Notes under the pieces: generated by a model
Seen by the model: the letters and a program-made list of their open reading frames with translations, nothing else
Database searches by the model: none
Told to the model about the DNA's origin: nothing
DNA from: Eutypa lata
Taxonomy: Eukaryota > Ascomycota > Sordariomycetes > Xylariales > Diatrypaceae
Assembly (NCBI GenBank): GCA_022661535.1
Contig: JAKULF010000005.1
Coordinates: forward strand, 1,674,001-1,738,000
Length of the DNA stretch: 64,000 nt
Reading direction: 5' to 3'
Shown here: piece by piece, positions 46,627 to 58,519 of the stretch
How positions within the stretch are numbered: position 1 is the first letter of the stretch
Layout: each line of letters starts with the position of its first letter
Translations under genes and position numbers: made by a program

Positions 46627-47523
46627 TTTTGCCTTAGTCTTCAATATCAGAGAGATTGAGTAGTCACGTTGGTGATTGTTAGGTGCTAGGATGGAATAAA
46701 GATAGCTTCTAGGCTGCTTAAGTAGCAGTAGAACTTGTTATTGCGATCCAGGCAGGGTACCTTAGTAGTACGAAGGGCAGGAAGCTTCATTCAGCAGCCT
46801 ACCATAAAGGATTGTAGATATTAAGTGAAGATCCGAGTTCCCTAGCAAAGAATCTAAAGAGAAGGGTGGTTGAGTTCCGCTTTGTCAGTTCACTAGGAAG
46901 GTCCGATGTGAATGTAGTTGCGGTTGTAAAGGAGCTTGAACCTGGACGCAGCGTTATCAAGAAAATGGTCCTAAGTATCGGCATTAGAGAGATGCCTATG
47001 AGCTCGCAAATGTGACTTCGATGTCCCTTCTACACGGTGTGCTCCCCAACAAGCTTCAAGTAGTTACTTGTCTGTGTCTAAGTAGTTACTTTCTTGTATC
47101 TTGATCTCAAATCAGAATCTTGAAATCACCCGTTTGTCAACTCTATGGGGGAATGTGATACCAGACCTTCATTCGGTAGGTACCCAGTGCACGAAAGATA
47201 TCAATGTAGTCAATAACCATACTCCCGTCGTTTGAGATAGCTTCTAATCAGGAAGGTGCTGGTTGTGTTATGTAGCCCCAGGAAAACAAGTATCTATGAT
47301 ATATTTTAGTTCAAGCTGTAGGATAATCCAACTGTTCCAACTGCACCTAGTCTAATATAGAGAGAGAAGTAACATAGAGCATATTATTGCACGAGTCTAT
47401 GAAATGTCAACCAAAGCACCTCACCTCCCTCTCTCCTCATATGTCTCACTAGATTCTTCGCCGATGTTTCTATTTCATTTGTGTCCAGTCATATTAGCGT
47501 CTGAAAATCACTTCCTTCCCAGC
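46627..47523. other. Intergenic, no gene seen
   Basis: Promoter of the tandem-unit gene at the left, 3' flank of the second NACHT gene at the right. Nothing else identified. Confidence 0.5.
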
Positions 47524-49958
47524 TTAGTAATTAATGCTACCAGAAACTGACTCTTCGGTTCCCACCAAGAGGCCATGGCTGCGGGCTCGATCTCTCATCT
47601 CTGGAGAATGCCTGAAATCTGTCCTCAGGCATCCGAGGCACTCGTTTAATAATTCGTCAAACGTCGATATATTTTCGGGGTCCTCAAGTACTCTGCTACC
47701 AAAGTAGAACAACCCATCTAGCGCATTTTGAAGCGCAAACATCCTGCTGCCGTCTTCTTCTATAGGTGTCCGTTTCAAGGTAAGGACAGCTGCGTGGCAA
47801 GTAAGCATCCATGACTGATGTTGGCCTCCAATGTCCTGTGACAAGAAATATCTACCATCGGGTTTCCGATAGAGGAAGTCTCGGACTGTTCGGTGCAAGA
47901 AGTCCACCTTATATTGGAAAAAGGGATGGGAACCTGCCGATCTATGGACTTCAAGTAGCCCCTTAGTACGCCCATCCAATCGACGCTGCATTATGTCTTT
48001 TTTCGTAGCTACATCGGATACGGAGAACAGTTTGTGCTGCTGTCGACTTAGGTCACAGTTCTCTCCCACATCATCGAGTGAAGCGTACATCATAAGCGAT
48101 ACTGGATAATTGTTGGATAGAGCGAGCCGGAATGTGCGGGCGGTCTGCTCCTTGTAGATCCTAGGGATTGACTCAAAAATGTGCTTAAAGAACCTATCGA
48201 GATCTTCCGGTAGCTTCCAGTCGTTCTCGTAAGGTTCCTATGGTATCGTTATAGGTGAGGCCTTCGAGGAGGTCTCGCACAACCAGCACTACCCAGAGAA
48301 ATACCCCTTGGGCTTTCCGCACAACCTCTTCAATGAACACTCCGTAATTTGGATCCAGTTCTTGAAGTTTGTGGTACTGTTCATGTCCGCGGAACTTAGC
48401 CGACGCGTAATGTTGGATATCTGGAGAGGTAAGATCTTCCAATTTTAAACTGGCGTTTGGGGACCTACTAAAGGCGTCCAGGAATTGCGTTAACGGGCGG
48501 CTGGATAGACAAATCTTGACGTTCTGGGTCACCATGAGGCCTTTCAGGATATCGATGAGATCCCGGTATGTTCCGTTGCCATAGGTCTCATATTCGTCAA
48601 GCCCATCGATAAGAAAGAAAAACTTTGCCGGAATTTCTCTTTCCATCAGGGCCTTGTAGATAGCCATGAGCTCTTCATAGTTCCATGTGTCATCTCGATA
48701 GGTAAGCGAATGCTTTTCCGAAATGTCACACGATAAGGAGCTCTTGCGCTGGTCGGTAAGGTTGTCGTACACGTAAGGTACCAACTCCCGATTCTGCCGG
48801 AGTATCTCAAAAAGGAGGGATCTGAGAAGCCCTTCTTGAGATTTCTGCAGTTCCGTTCCAGTATTCCAAAAGAAGAATGAGGCAACAACTAAGGGCTTCC
48901 CACTGGACCATACTTTTAAGCGGCGGTACGTTTCAGGGTTTTTGGCAATGAACTTCATCAGGGTTGATTTCCCCGAGCCAGCTTTGCCTCGGATCCAGAA
49001 ATGTCCACTGCCTTCCTCAAGCCACCGCGAGAAGGGTATTTGAACTGAGCCATCAGGAGTTTGTTCATCAAATATCCACCCGTATGTCAATTCATGGGGC
49101 TTCGAAATTGTATTCACCCGGGTGTTAAGGCCAGCAAAATAAAAGCTACCCAGCAGTTTCTGGTATCTCGTAAGCTCGCAAACCTTCTCCCTTGCACTAG
49201 AAATGGTCGCCTCTATCGAGGGTAGGGCCTCTTCCAACCCTGTCGTATCCCCCCAGTCGATGTCATTCAAGTCTTCGAACCTTGGTACTTGGCTAGATGC
49301 TGATGATTTCTCACGCCATGCTACCCAGGGCTCCTTGTCACGGCGAGGCCGGACGTCCGTTAATGCCGCCACAACAGTCTTTTCAAGGTTCTTGAAGAAA
49401 TCCTGACACTGTAGCTCCAACCCTTCATCGAAAAGTCTGAGCCTTCGCATGTCATTGATGACCGGGCAGATCTCTTGACTAAATCAAACCCAATTTAATT
49501 ATAAATGATCTTCTATACATTGACAAGGGCGCTGTGACTTACTTCATCTGCATGTTCACGTACGTGTTGAGCCGGAGCTGCAAGTCAGTAAGTTGTGCAG
49601 ACAAGTTGTTGATCTTGTCCTGACTCCATATCTCCTTCAACGTGGCCTTGAAGCTCTTCCATTTTGTCTTCTTCCCCATGATCTGCACCTTCTTTAGCAT
49701 ACTCTCTAGGTCCTCAGCCACGTTCTTACAATCGGCCAACAGGATTTCGACGTGATCCAGGTCCTTGCTGGATCTCTTAAAGCCGCTAACCAACTCGCCT
49801 ACATCACGAGCTTTTCCCAGCAAGTAGGCGACGTTCTCGCTCGCGCCGTCGTGGGATCGGTAGACGGCTAGAGACCCTGTCATGAGCTTTCCGGCGAGCT
49901 CGACAAATTGTAGGACGTTAGCGACTAATCCTAGTGTTGTGAAGGGATCAAGAGCCAT
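47524..49958 (-). pseudogene. NACHT-type STAND protein gene with one frameshift
   Basis: Exon 1, 49958-49543, encodes MALDPFTTLGLVANVLQFVE, the N-terminal helical module found on many fungal NLR-like proteins. A 64-base intron (49479-49542, GTAAGT...TTTAG) leads to exon 2 from 49478. The NTPase has Walker A IRGKAGSGKSTLMKF, Walker B FFFLIDGLDEY and the sensor-like VKICLSSRP, then GVFLWVVLVVRDLLEGL. Near 48211-48216 the frame changes: one frame ends in TAG at 48194-48196 just after LRERLEA, while the expected continuation LPEDLDRFFKHIFESI is in another frame, open to a stop at 47524. No intron can bridge this, so two bases are missing or one is extra. The downstream part lacks recognisable WD40, ankyrin or TPR repeats. 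It may be a pseudogene, a truncated but expressed protein, or a sequencing error. Confidence 0.75.
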
Positions 49959-50496
49959 TGCTGCTGGTAAGTGCGCCTTCTAAGGAAAGCTCTTCCTTGC
50001 TTTCTCTCTCGGGGGATGCAGGGTTTTGAATGGTTTCAGTATGTAAAGTACGTGGGTATGGGGTAGGTAGGTAGTATTGGCAACAACCAATGGAGTCGAC
50101 GCACCACTGCCACAATAACTATAATGCCTAATCCAGCCCATGTCTGCCTTGTTGCCTACGGCTACTGGCAGAACATTACATACGAGCTGTCAAATCGACA
50201 GTAGTAGCCACTAGCTACCTGTCCAAGATGTGCCTTCTTGGCTATCATTCTACCCCGGGTTTTCATCATACTCCTTTTAGGACTGTAACTGCTGATACAG
50301 CCCCCTATCCGGCGATTAAGATGGCCTCAAGGGTCACTGCATATTTGGCAAATCTTTTACTACACACACCACGAAAATCAAACCAAGTCGGAAATGGGTA
50401 TCCACAGTAGAATGACACATTAACTATCTACGTTAATTAGCTGGACTCAAAGGCATGATAAACTCCTATTGCGACTCCAGATCGGCCATCGCTAGC
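49959..50496. other. Intergenic between NACHT gene and DBP9
   Basis: Promoter of the NACHT gene and 3' flank of DBP9. No supported gene. Confidence 0.5.
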
Positions 50497-52399
50497 TCAT
50501 TTACCCTTCGACCGTGCCCTCAGCGACTTCAAGGGGTCGACTTTACGGCCTCCACCGACCCTTCTTCGACTCCCCTTGAAACCCCCCTTGCCCTTCCTCG
50601 TCTTGCCGTCCACCTTCTTGAAGGGCACAAACCCGACATCATTCGCCGTGAGGGCCTTCTTGCCCTCGGCCGGCAGGAGGTAGTCGGGGACGTGGCGCAG
50701 GTGGGCCTGGGTGCGCGCGGGCCGCAGCTCGCCGTCGTGGCGCAGGTGGTGCAGCTCGGAGGGGTTGTCCTCGAAGAAGCGGGCGAGCTTCTCGGACTTG
50801 AGCAGCTCCTCGCGGAGCTCGCGCGTGCGGGCCTCGCGGATGGCGACGCGCGTCACGGCCCGCAGCGCGTCGTTCATGCGGTACCGGAACGCGTCGACCT
50901 GCCGCATGTCGAACGTGTAGTCCTTGACGTCCTTGCCCAGCTTCGCCTGCGCCCGCCGCACCCGCGCCAGCACCTTCTCGTCGCCCCCGGCCGTCTCGAT
51001 GCTCGTCGGCATGTGCTTCCGGAACTTGTCCCGCGGGATCGCGAACGAGAGGCTCATGCCCGTCTGCCCCGCCCGCGCCGTCCGCCCGATCCGGTGCTGG
51101 TAGCTCTTCGAGGTCGAGGGGAGGTCGAAGTTGATGACCGTGCGGACGTTCTTGAAATCTATGCCCCGGGACACGCCGTACTCGTTGTTCCGGGAGGGTT
51201 TTCGTTTCTTCTTGGGCGGGGCATCTTTCTTGGTCTTATCCTTGCCGTTCGCATTGGCCCCATCGCCTCCTTCATTCTCGTCGTCTTCCTCGCCAAGAAC
51301 TTCGGTGTCGTCACTGGCAATTATGATATCGTAGACGTTCCGGTTGAATTCTTCGACAACGTGTATTCTCGAGCTTACGGGGAGCTCGGGGTTTAGAATA
51401 CAAGAGCGCACGCCGAACTGCCCAAGGAATAGCTTTAATCTGTAACACCGATCGATGTCGGCAACGAATATGATGGCTTTTCCCGTTATGAGACGAAGTT
51501 TGAACATGACGTATGTAAGTAAGAATTTCTCATCCTCGCCACATCTGTGCCCTTGTTAGTTATATGGGATGAACGAAGTGCAATCAAGACACTTACTTGA
51601 CGACATATTGAGAAACTCCTTCGCCTTCGGCGTCGGGCTCTGCGAGGTCTAGGAAGGTGGCATTCTGGCAGAATAATTTCTTTAACGTGTCGACTTCGGC
51701 CGTCAACGTAGCACTCGTAAGAATATTCTGGACGCCTTTAGGCAATGAAGTTGCTATGCTCTGTAGATCCTCATCGTAACCATAAGACAAAACTAAATCG
51801 GCCTCGTCTAATACGAGTTGTTTGAGGTTTTCTAAAGAGAAACCAGAGTTTTTGATATGATGCCACACTCTTGCAGGCGTAGATACGACTATGTCTGGCG
51901 AGGCGGAAAGAAGAGAACGTTGCACGGCGTCAGAGACTTTGTCGGACAGCTTGACTACCTGGATCTCCTTGGTGCAAAAGGCGGAGAATAATTCGACGGC
52001 TTTTGCGACTTGGTCGGCAAGTTCTCGGGTAGGGACGAGGACAAGGGCGGCGGTATAGGATTCAGATGATGTCTTGTTCTCTGTCAGCAACTTCTTTCCT
52101 TCGGACAGTTCCAGTCTGCCGGTAGCGAAACTTACCTGTTTGCGTTTTAATATGGACTGAAGGATTGGGAGAACATATGCAGCAGTCTTTCCGGACCCCG
52201 TCTTCGCCTTTGCTAATATATCGGTTCCGTCTAAGGCCAGTGGTATCGTCTTGGATTGGACTAGAGTAGGCTTCTTAAATCCTTGGTGACTGATTGCCTG
52301 TAGAAGTCGAGGATCAAGGCCCAAGTCTCCGAAGGTAGCCTCATTGTTGTCGCCTGTCACTTCCGTTGGCTGGTCGTTCTCGTCGAGTTTGCGCTTCAT
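50497..52399 (-). CDS. DBP9: ATP-dependent RNA helicase DBP9 (60S ribosome biogenesis)
   Basis: Two exons, 52399-51597 and 51544-50497, joined over a 52-base intron, give 616 residues. The Q motif ([19 protein letters not shown], about residues 23-41) is followed by Walker [19 protein letters not shown], the DEAD box in LVLDEADLV and the SAT motif in ILTSATLT. The second RecA domain carries [20 protein letters not shown], an acidic/basic insert ([14 protein letters not shown]... and [10 protein letters not shown], a likely nuclear signal), and [13 protein letters not shown]. The C-terminus is Lys/Arg/Gly-rich. That insert and tail order identify DBP9/DDX56. It acts in the nucleolus on pre-rRNA for the large subunit. 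The second exon turns strongly GC-rich between about 50600 and 51180. Confidence 0.95.
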
Positions 52400-53667
52400 C
52401 TTTATCTGAGGATTACTGGGTATGCGGATAATGGTAATGGGGTTGAGAATACTGTCGCAATTTAGAGAGGGCGACGATGATAGTACTCCACTAACACTTG
52501 CAGGTGAAGAGAATAAAATTCCAGGAATTGCTTATCTTATCTAATCTTATCAATAGTGGTTACTTGCATGTTTGCATCTAATGCATACACGATGAATATA
52601 AGAATATAACTACTTAGTTGCATCACTGCAAAGTTAAAGCTCAAGTGAAACAGCCTCAAACAGAGAACCAATCAACGTATAGACATTATTCACTACCTAT
52701 CTGATGAGGTATTCGTCCCAATACCTAGTTAGTTCTTCCACGAGCTCTTAAGTCTTGTGCGTGAGAGACAATGGAGAGTCGTCTAGGAAATCGTCTCTTT
52801 CTACGTATTTCACGCGCTGGACAACCAAAGGCCCCGTAAGTGTCAAGTCCACCGATATTTACTCATCGAGAAAAGAAAGAATGTGAGGCAAAAGAAGTGT
52901 TCAGTGGCGCTTTGACTTTCCTAGCCTTACTTAGAAACCGAGATAGAGATGCCACCTTAGACTCAGTATCTACAACGTCATTGGACAACAAGTTGGAGTT
53001 CAAACAAGAGACGGAAGAAGCCTCGATTCTTTTGATTGGTATACTATTGTCTATTTTAAGTGTCTGTTTCTAGTTGGCGACTTTGACGCTTTGATACTCG
53101 TTTGATGTTCATCCCGTTTCATGAGGACAGCCGGGGATAACGATATGATAGCAAATGACCCACTGAACCCCGGGTCTGGGGTTCCGTTGCCATTGCTTTG
53201 CTACCCTAGCTAGTTAACTATACTACTGGCAACATTTTCAGCACGGCACTGGGCTCGGCTGTCGTCGAATTTAGGTTCAAGGATTACGAGAAAGAAATCC
53301 AATATTGGCAGGAGACTCGATGTTCTTCTGTATGATCGGGTATATCTCACTTAATTCTACGCCTTGGCTTCTCGATCTCGCATCTCTTTCCTTTTCGCAC
53401 AAGTGGTAAGTAACACTTATGTTTGATGCGGCTCTCAGGTAGCCTATGAGAGGTATCAATTGTTAATTTCATAGAATAGCCGACTCCAAAACACCCTTTA
53501 TCACAGTTGTAAATGAACCCTACACTGTTAACTCTTACAGGGCAGCCTGGCTCATAACGATGAGTATTATGTTTACTCACTGTGCTTTCATACGTACAGT
53601 ACAAATTCAATCTATATCTTGGTTTGACTAAGCTGTTAGCCGCCACAGATAGTCACTATTAGCGGTA
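52400..53667. other. Intergenic; DBP9 promoter and left flank of the TIR element
   Basis: No supported gene. A minus frame of about 99 codons at 53347-53646 begins at GTG and contains six cysteines (GCPVRVNSVGFIYNC, KGC, KHKC, KRCE), but an in-frame stop lies just upstream and no signal peptide is present. Confidence 0.4.
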
Positions 53668-53723
53668 ATTATCGGCCTAGTTAGCTGGACCTGGTCGAAT
53701 CGTTAATTCGTCCGCGTCTAACC
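53668..53723 (+). repeat. Left terminal inverted repeat
   Basis: 56 bases, the inverted partner of 54195-54250. At the three mismatches this copy has T, T and A where the right copy (same orientation) has C, C and G, the direction expected of C-to-T decay. Confidence 0.88.
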
Positions 53724-54194
53724 CTTTATGGCAAACCCATTAATAATCATTAATATTAAGCATATTCATGCGTATATTAAAGTATAAGGGTAATACTTTT
53801 ATTATATTAATTTTATTTATTATTATTATTAATTTATTATTTATATATATAAATATTATTATTTATAAGTATTATTATTATTATATTTAATTATCGTTAT
53901 ATTTAAACTTAAAAAGTAATAAGCTTTTTTTTAAGATATATATAATAGTTATAGCTTAATTATGGCGTAGTTGTAATAATATTATATATTTTATATTATG
54001 TAATTAATGACGACGGCGCTATGATGTACGTAAGTAAGTAGTAAATAATAAAGGTGGAAGTGAAAAATAAGTAAGGGGTGCAACAAAGTGGCCCGTATGT
54101 TAAAGGTGTAAGTATCACCCTAGCGCACCCTTGGTCATTAGGCATAAAAGATTCCTGGGGGAGATGAGGCATCGATGATATATTTTCCGAAAGC

Positions 54195-54250
54195 GGCTAG
54201 ACGCGGACGAATTAACGATTCGACCAGGTCCAGCTAACTGGGCCGGTAAT
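54195..54250 (-). repeat. Right terminal inverted repeat
   Basis: 56 bases, the inverted partner of 53668-53723, immediately followed by TA at 54251-54252. Confidence 0.88.
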
Positions 54251-55186
54251 TATCCACGATTACCGGGGTCACAGACGGCCAGTTTAAGCCTTCACGATGT
54301 CTTGGCACGCCGATCAGAGACCAGTGTTTCCTGTTTAGCCGCCTTACCTGGTTGAGATCTTCGACATTTTCGGAGAAAAAAAAGGATCGCTAAGAACGTC
54401 TTGGGGGCAATCGGAGGAGATGGCCTCTCCTATACACTTTGTTTCAAGCGGCGCAAATTGCTATGTGATGTACATGGGTATCAAAACAAGCAAAAACAAG
54501 CGGTCTTGGCAGCCAAGCTTCATGTAGCCAAGTTGGCCAAGCTTTCAGGAGACCTTGCACCCCAAAGGCGACATTTGGTCACGTGCGCCTTTTCGGCCCT
54601 TGGTTTCATGTCTGGTTGATATTGAAACCCATCCCAGGGTCTCGAGAAGCCTTGACGATCACCGGCAACTAGAGTCTCTATCGTGTTCATGTCTTTTGAG
54701 GCATTTTCAGATCGTCTTTGACTGGGTGCTCATGATGTCTAGGCTTTTTTTTCAAGCAACGCCAAGATCACTGAAATAGAAATCGCGAAACAGATCGACA
54801 TAACATCGCTATCTTCTTTTGGATAACCTTCGGCTTCAATTTGAGTGAAATCTGAGTGACTAGCTCACAAATTGTATCGAATTTCCCCAGACCCATGGTT
54901 GTGATTAATAGCTTCCTTGCGGGATTAATTCACCTTAGCTGCTTCAAGATGGGTAGCCAAGAGTTTCGCGGCAGCCGGTGGCATCGTGCCTGTGTCTGTG
55001 GCTTGTTGAACGTCGACGGCAATGCCTATATATTCTACGGGATCCTCTACGGTTGGCTTCATGGTTGAACTCGTCTTCATTCTCTTTCGACTCATCCTTC
55101 TCTTCCTTTTTGTTCACTTCTCGTCTTTTTCTTTTCTTCTCTTCCTCCTCTGTATAACTGAGCTTTAGGCTGTAGCGCAGGACGCA
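54251..55186. other. Promoter region of the proton ATPase gene
   Basis: No supported gene. The final 110 bases before the start codon are strongly CT-rich (55070-55155), a usual feature upstream of highly expressed fungal genes. Confidence 0.5.
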
Positions 55187-58100
55187 ATGCCATTTAATTT
55201 TAATAAGAAGGCGAAAAGCAACCAGCAGGCGGCCACGATGCAGCCAGGCTCCAGTGACAGTACGGTCGCCGAGGGAGATCTCGAGTCCGGTAGCTTCTTA
55301 ACCGAAAGCCAGCGGAACAACAACGTTGACAACAATAACAACCATGGCGATAACCCGTACCTGGATGAGTACACAGCGTAAGTCTCTAGTTCACTAGATC
55401 ATTCAACATAGGCACTAACTCTTGGCTAGCCTGGTACGTTATGTCGATACTTATCGGGATACGAACGCGGACGGCCCAGTGGAGGAGGACTTCGCACAAG
55501 AGAAAGCAAGGCCGTGGTGGGCCTTTTGGCGCAGTGGCAAATCCGGTTATGCCCGCGCCTCGCTGAGCGAGTTTGAGACGCCAAGTGACTGGTTAGATAC
55601 AGACATCAAGGCTGGTCTCTCCTCATTAGAGGTTGAACGGCGAAGAAAGCTTTCTGGTTGGAATGAACTTTCAACCGAGAAGGAAAACATGATACTAAAG
55701 TTCATTGGATTCTTCCGCGGCCCAGTCCTCTATGGTAAGTTAGACCTGACTTTAATATGTTGGTTCTTGAACCCCTATGCTAATTTCCTACTTTCTAGTC
55801 ATGGAGGTCGCAGTTGTTATTGCACTCGGCATGCAGGACTGGCTAGACGCTGGCATCATTATCGGTATTCTGCTACTCAACGCCGTGGTCGGCTGGTATC
55901 AAGAAAAGCAGGCCGCCGATGTCGTGGCGAGCTTGAAGGGTGACATTGCCATGAAGGCACGCGTAGTCCGTGACGGCCATGAACAGGAAATCAAAGCTAG
56001 GGAACTTGTTCCGGGTGATATCGTGAGTTCCCTAGATTTAGAAGTCGAAAGCTACATGCGTAGTAAACCATACTAACTTTAGTAGATCATCATTGAAGAA
56101 GGTCATGTCGTCGCCGGTGACGCTCGATTGATCTGCGAATATGACAACCCCGTCGGTCAATCTCAATACCAAGCAGAACTAACGGCCCAAGATGTGACTT
56201 CGCCCCGCCGCGAGAAGTTCGAAGAGGAAGAGGATGAAGAGGGCACCCCGCACATCGGTCATGCTATCGTTGCCATCGACCAAAGTGCAATCACCGGAGA
56301 ATCCCTTGCTGTCGACAAGTATATGACGGATACAGTCTACTACACTACAGGCTGCAAACGCGGCAAGGCTTATGGGGTTGTCACCTCCGGAGCGCAGGCA
56401 TCGTTTGTCGGCAAGACGGCATCCCTTGTTCAGGGTGCTAAGGACTCGGGTCATTTCAAAGCCATCGTAAGTTAACTCGAATCATATTTTCAACCGCATA
56501 CGTTCAGCAGACACGTGCTAACTGTAGAACCAACAGATGGATTCGATTGGCACCACCCTCCTTGTTCTTGTCGTTTTTTGGATTCTTGCAGCCTGGATCG
56601 GTGGTTTCTACCGCAACTTACACATCGTCGAATCGGAGGTGGAGTCCACTAACCTGCTCACCTACGCCCTTATCCTCTTGATCATCGGAGTTCCTGTTGG
56701 TTTACCTGTCGTGACTACTACAACTCTCGCTGTCGGTGCTGCATATCTCGCCAAGGAGAAGGCCATCGTACAAAAGTTGACCGCTATCGAGTCGCTTGCC
56801 GGTGTTGACATCCTGTGCTCCGATAAGACTGGCACTCTGACGGCGAACCAGCTCTCCGTGCGAGAACCTTTCGTTATGGAGGGCGTGGACCTCAACTGGA
56901 TGATGGCCGTCGCTGCATTGGCCTCGTCGCACAACATCAAGGCATTGGACCCCATCGACAAGATCACGATCCTCACGCTCCAGCGCTACCCCAAGGCCAA
57001 GGAGATCATCAGCGACGGATGGAAGACGGAGAAGTTCATCCCTTTTGACCCGGTCTCCAAGAGGATCACCTCGGTCTGCACTCACCGAGGCGTCCGCTAC
57101 ACGTGTGCGAAGGGCGCGCCCAAGGCTGTTCTCGCTCTGACCGACTGCAGCGAGGAGCAAGCGGCTCTCTTCCGCGAGAAAGCCACCGAGTTCGCTCGCC
57201 GTGGCTTCCGCTCCCTAGCTGTTGCTGTCCAAGAGGAAGACGGACCATGGGAGATGCTCGGTATGATCTCCCTGTTCGACCCGCCACGCTCCGATACAGC
57301 ACAAACCATCGCCGAAGCCCAGGCCCTGGGTCTGTCGGTCAAGATGTTGACCGGTGACGCCATCGCTATCGCTAAGGAAACATGCCGCATGCTTGCACTT
57401 GGGACAAAGGTCTACAACTCGGACAAGCTGCTTCACAGCGACATGGTCGGTACGACGATCCACGATCTTTGCGAGCGAGCTGATGGCTTCGCTGAGGTCT
57501 TCCCCGAACACAAGTACCAGGTCGTCGAGATGCTGCAGCAACGGGGACATCTGACGGCTATGACAGGTGATGGTGTCAACGATGCGCCCTCGCTCAAGAA
57601 ATCCGACTGCGGTATTGCTGTGGAGGGAGCTACCGAAGCTGCCCAGGCTGCCGCCGATATCGTGTTCCTCGCCCCTGGTCTCTCTACAATTGTGTCCGCC
57701 ATCAAAATCTCGCGCCAGATCTTCCAACGCATGAAGGCGTACATCCAGTACCGGATCGCGCTCTGCCTCCATCTCGAGATCTACCTCGTCACCACCATGA
57801 TCATCATCAACGAGACGATCCGCGCCGACCTGATCGTATTCCTAGCCCTGTTCGCCGACCTGGCCACCATCGCCGTCGCCTACGACACCGCGCACTACGA
57901 GAAGCGGCCCGTGGAGTGGCAGCTGCCGAAGATCTGGATCATCAGCGTGGTGCTCGGCACCCTGCTCGCGATCGGGACCTGGGTGCTCCGGGGCACGCTC
58001 TGGCTGCAGGGCGGCGGCGTGATCCAGAGCCACGGGTCGGTGCAGGAGATCATCTTCCTGCAGGTGTCGCTGACGGAGAACTGGCTGATCTTCGTGACGC

Positions 58101-58519
58101 GCGGGTTCGAGACGCTCCCGTCGTGGCAGCTGATCGGCGCCATCTTCGGCGTCGACGTCCTGGCCACGCTGTTCGCGCTGTTCGGCTGGTTCGCCGGCAC
58201 GCCCGAGGAGAGCGCCATGCTGGCCGGCGCCGCCTTCTCCGAGAAGATCTCCGAGAACGGCGCCACCGACTTCCCCACCATCGTCGTCGTCTGGCTGTAC
58301 TCCATCGCCTGCGTCATCGTCATCGCCATCGTCTACTACATGCTGACGCGCATGGAGAGCCTCGACAACCTCGGCCGCAAGACGAGGTCCGCCCAGGACA
58401 CCATGATGGAGAATATCCTCACGCACCTGAGCAAGGTCGCGCTCGAGCACGAGCGCGATGAGAAGGGCGGCGATCGCTTCTATATTGCGCAGAAGCAGGT
58501 CGTGGAAGAGGAAGAGTGA
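55187..58519 (+). CDS. Plasma-membrane H+-transporting P-type ATPase (PMA2-like type)
   Basis: Five exons, 55187-55377, 55430-55734, 55799-56022, 56086-56466 and 56537-58519, give 1,027 residues. P-type landmarks: the actuator DQSAITGES; PVGLPVV in M4; the phosphorylated Asp in CSDKTGTLTANQ; FDPVSKRIT and CAKGAPKA in the nucleotide domain; KMLTGDA; and MTGDGVNDAPSLKKSDCGIA. About ten membrane segments are visible. It pumps protons out at the cost of ATP and energises nutrient uptake. The N-terminus carries NPYLDEYTALVRYVDTYRDT and RPWWAFWR, and an acidic insert (KFEEEEDEEG) precedes the actuator loop. These mark the second fungal H+-ATPase type rather than the shorter PMA1 of Neurospora. The C-terminus ends VVEEEE. 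The last intron has two in-frame acceptors nine bases apart. Confidence 0.95.

Larger units (their letters stand above)
53668..54250. mobile_element. Non-autonomous TIR DNA transposon (MITE-like), TA target duplication
   Basis: Two inverted repeats of 56 bases bound a 583-base element. They start ATTAYCGGCCYAGTTAGC and end CGTCCGCGTCTARCC, and agree at 53 of 56 positions; all three differences are transitions. TA dinucleotides at 53666-53667 and 54251-54252 flank the repeats directly, as expected of Tc1/mariner-type integration. The interior has no transposase frame. Bases about 53740-54000 are almost pure A/T, while 54000-54190 has ordinary composition. The element sits between DBP9 and the proton ATPase gene. 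Confidence 0.8.

Noticed and set aside
53347..53646. Cys-rich 99-codon frame as a small secreted protein
   Set aside because: It starts at GTG, has an in-frame stop just upstream, no signal peptide and no supported upstream exon, even when the adjacent TIR element is removed in thought.
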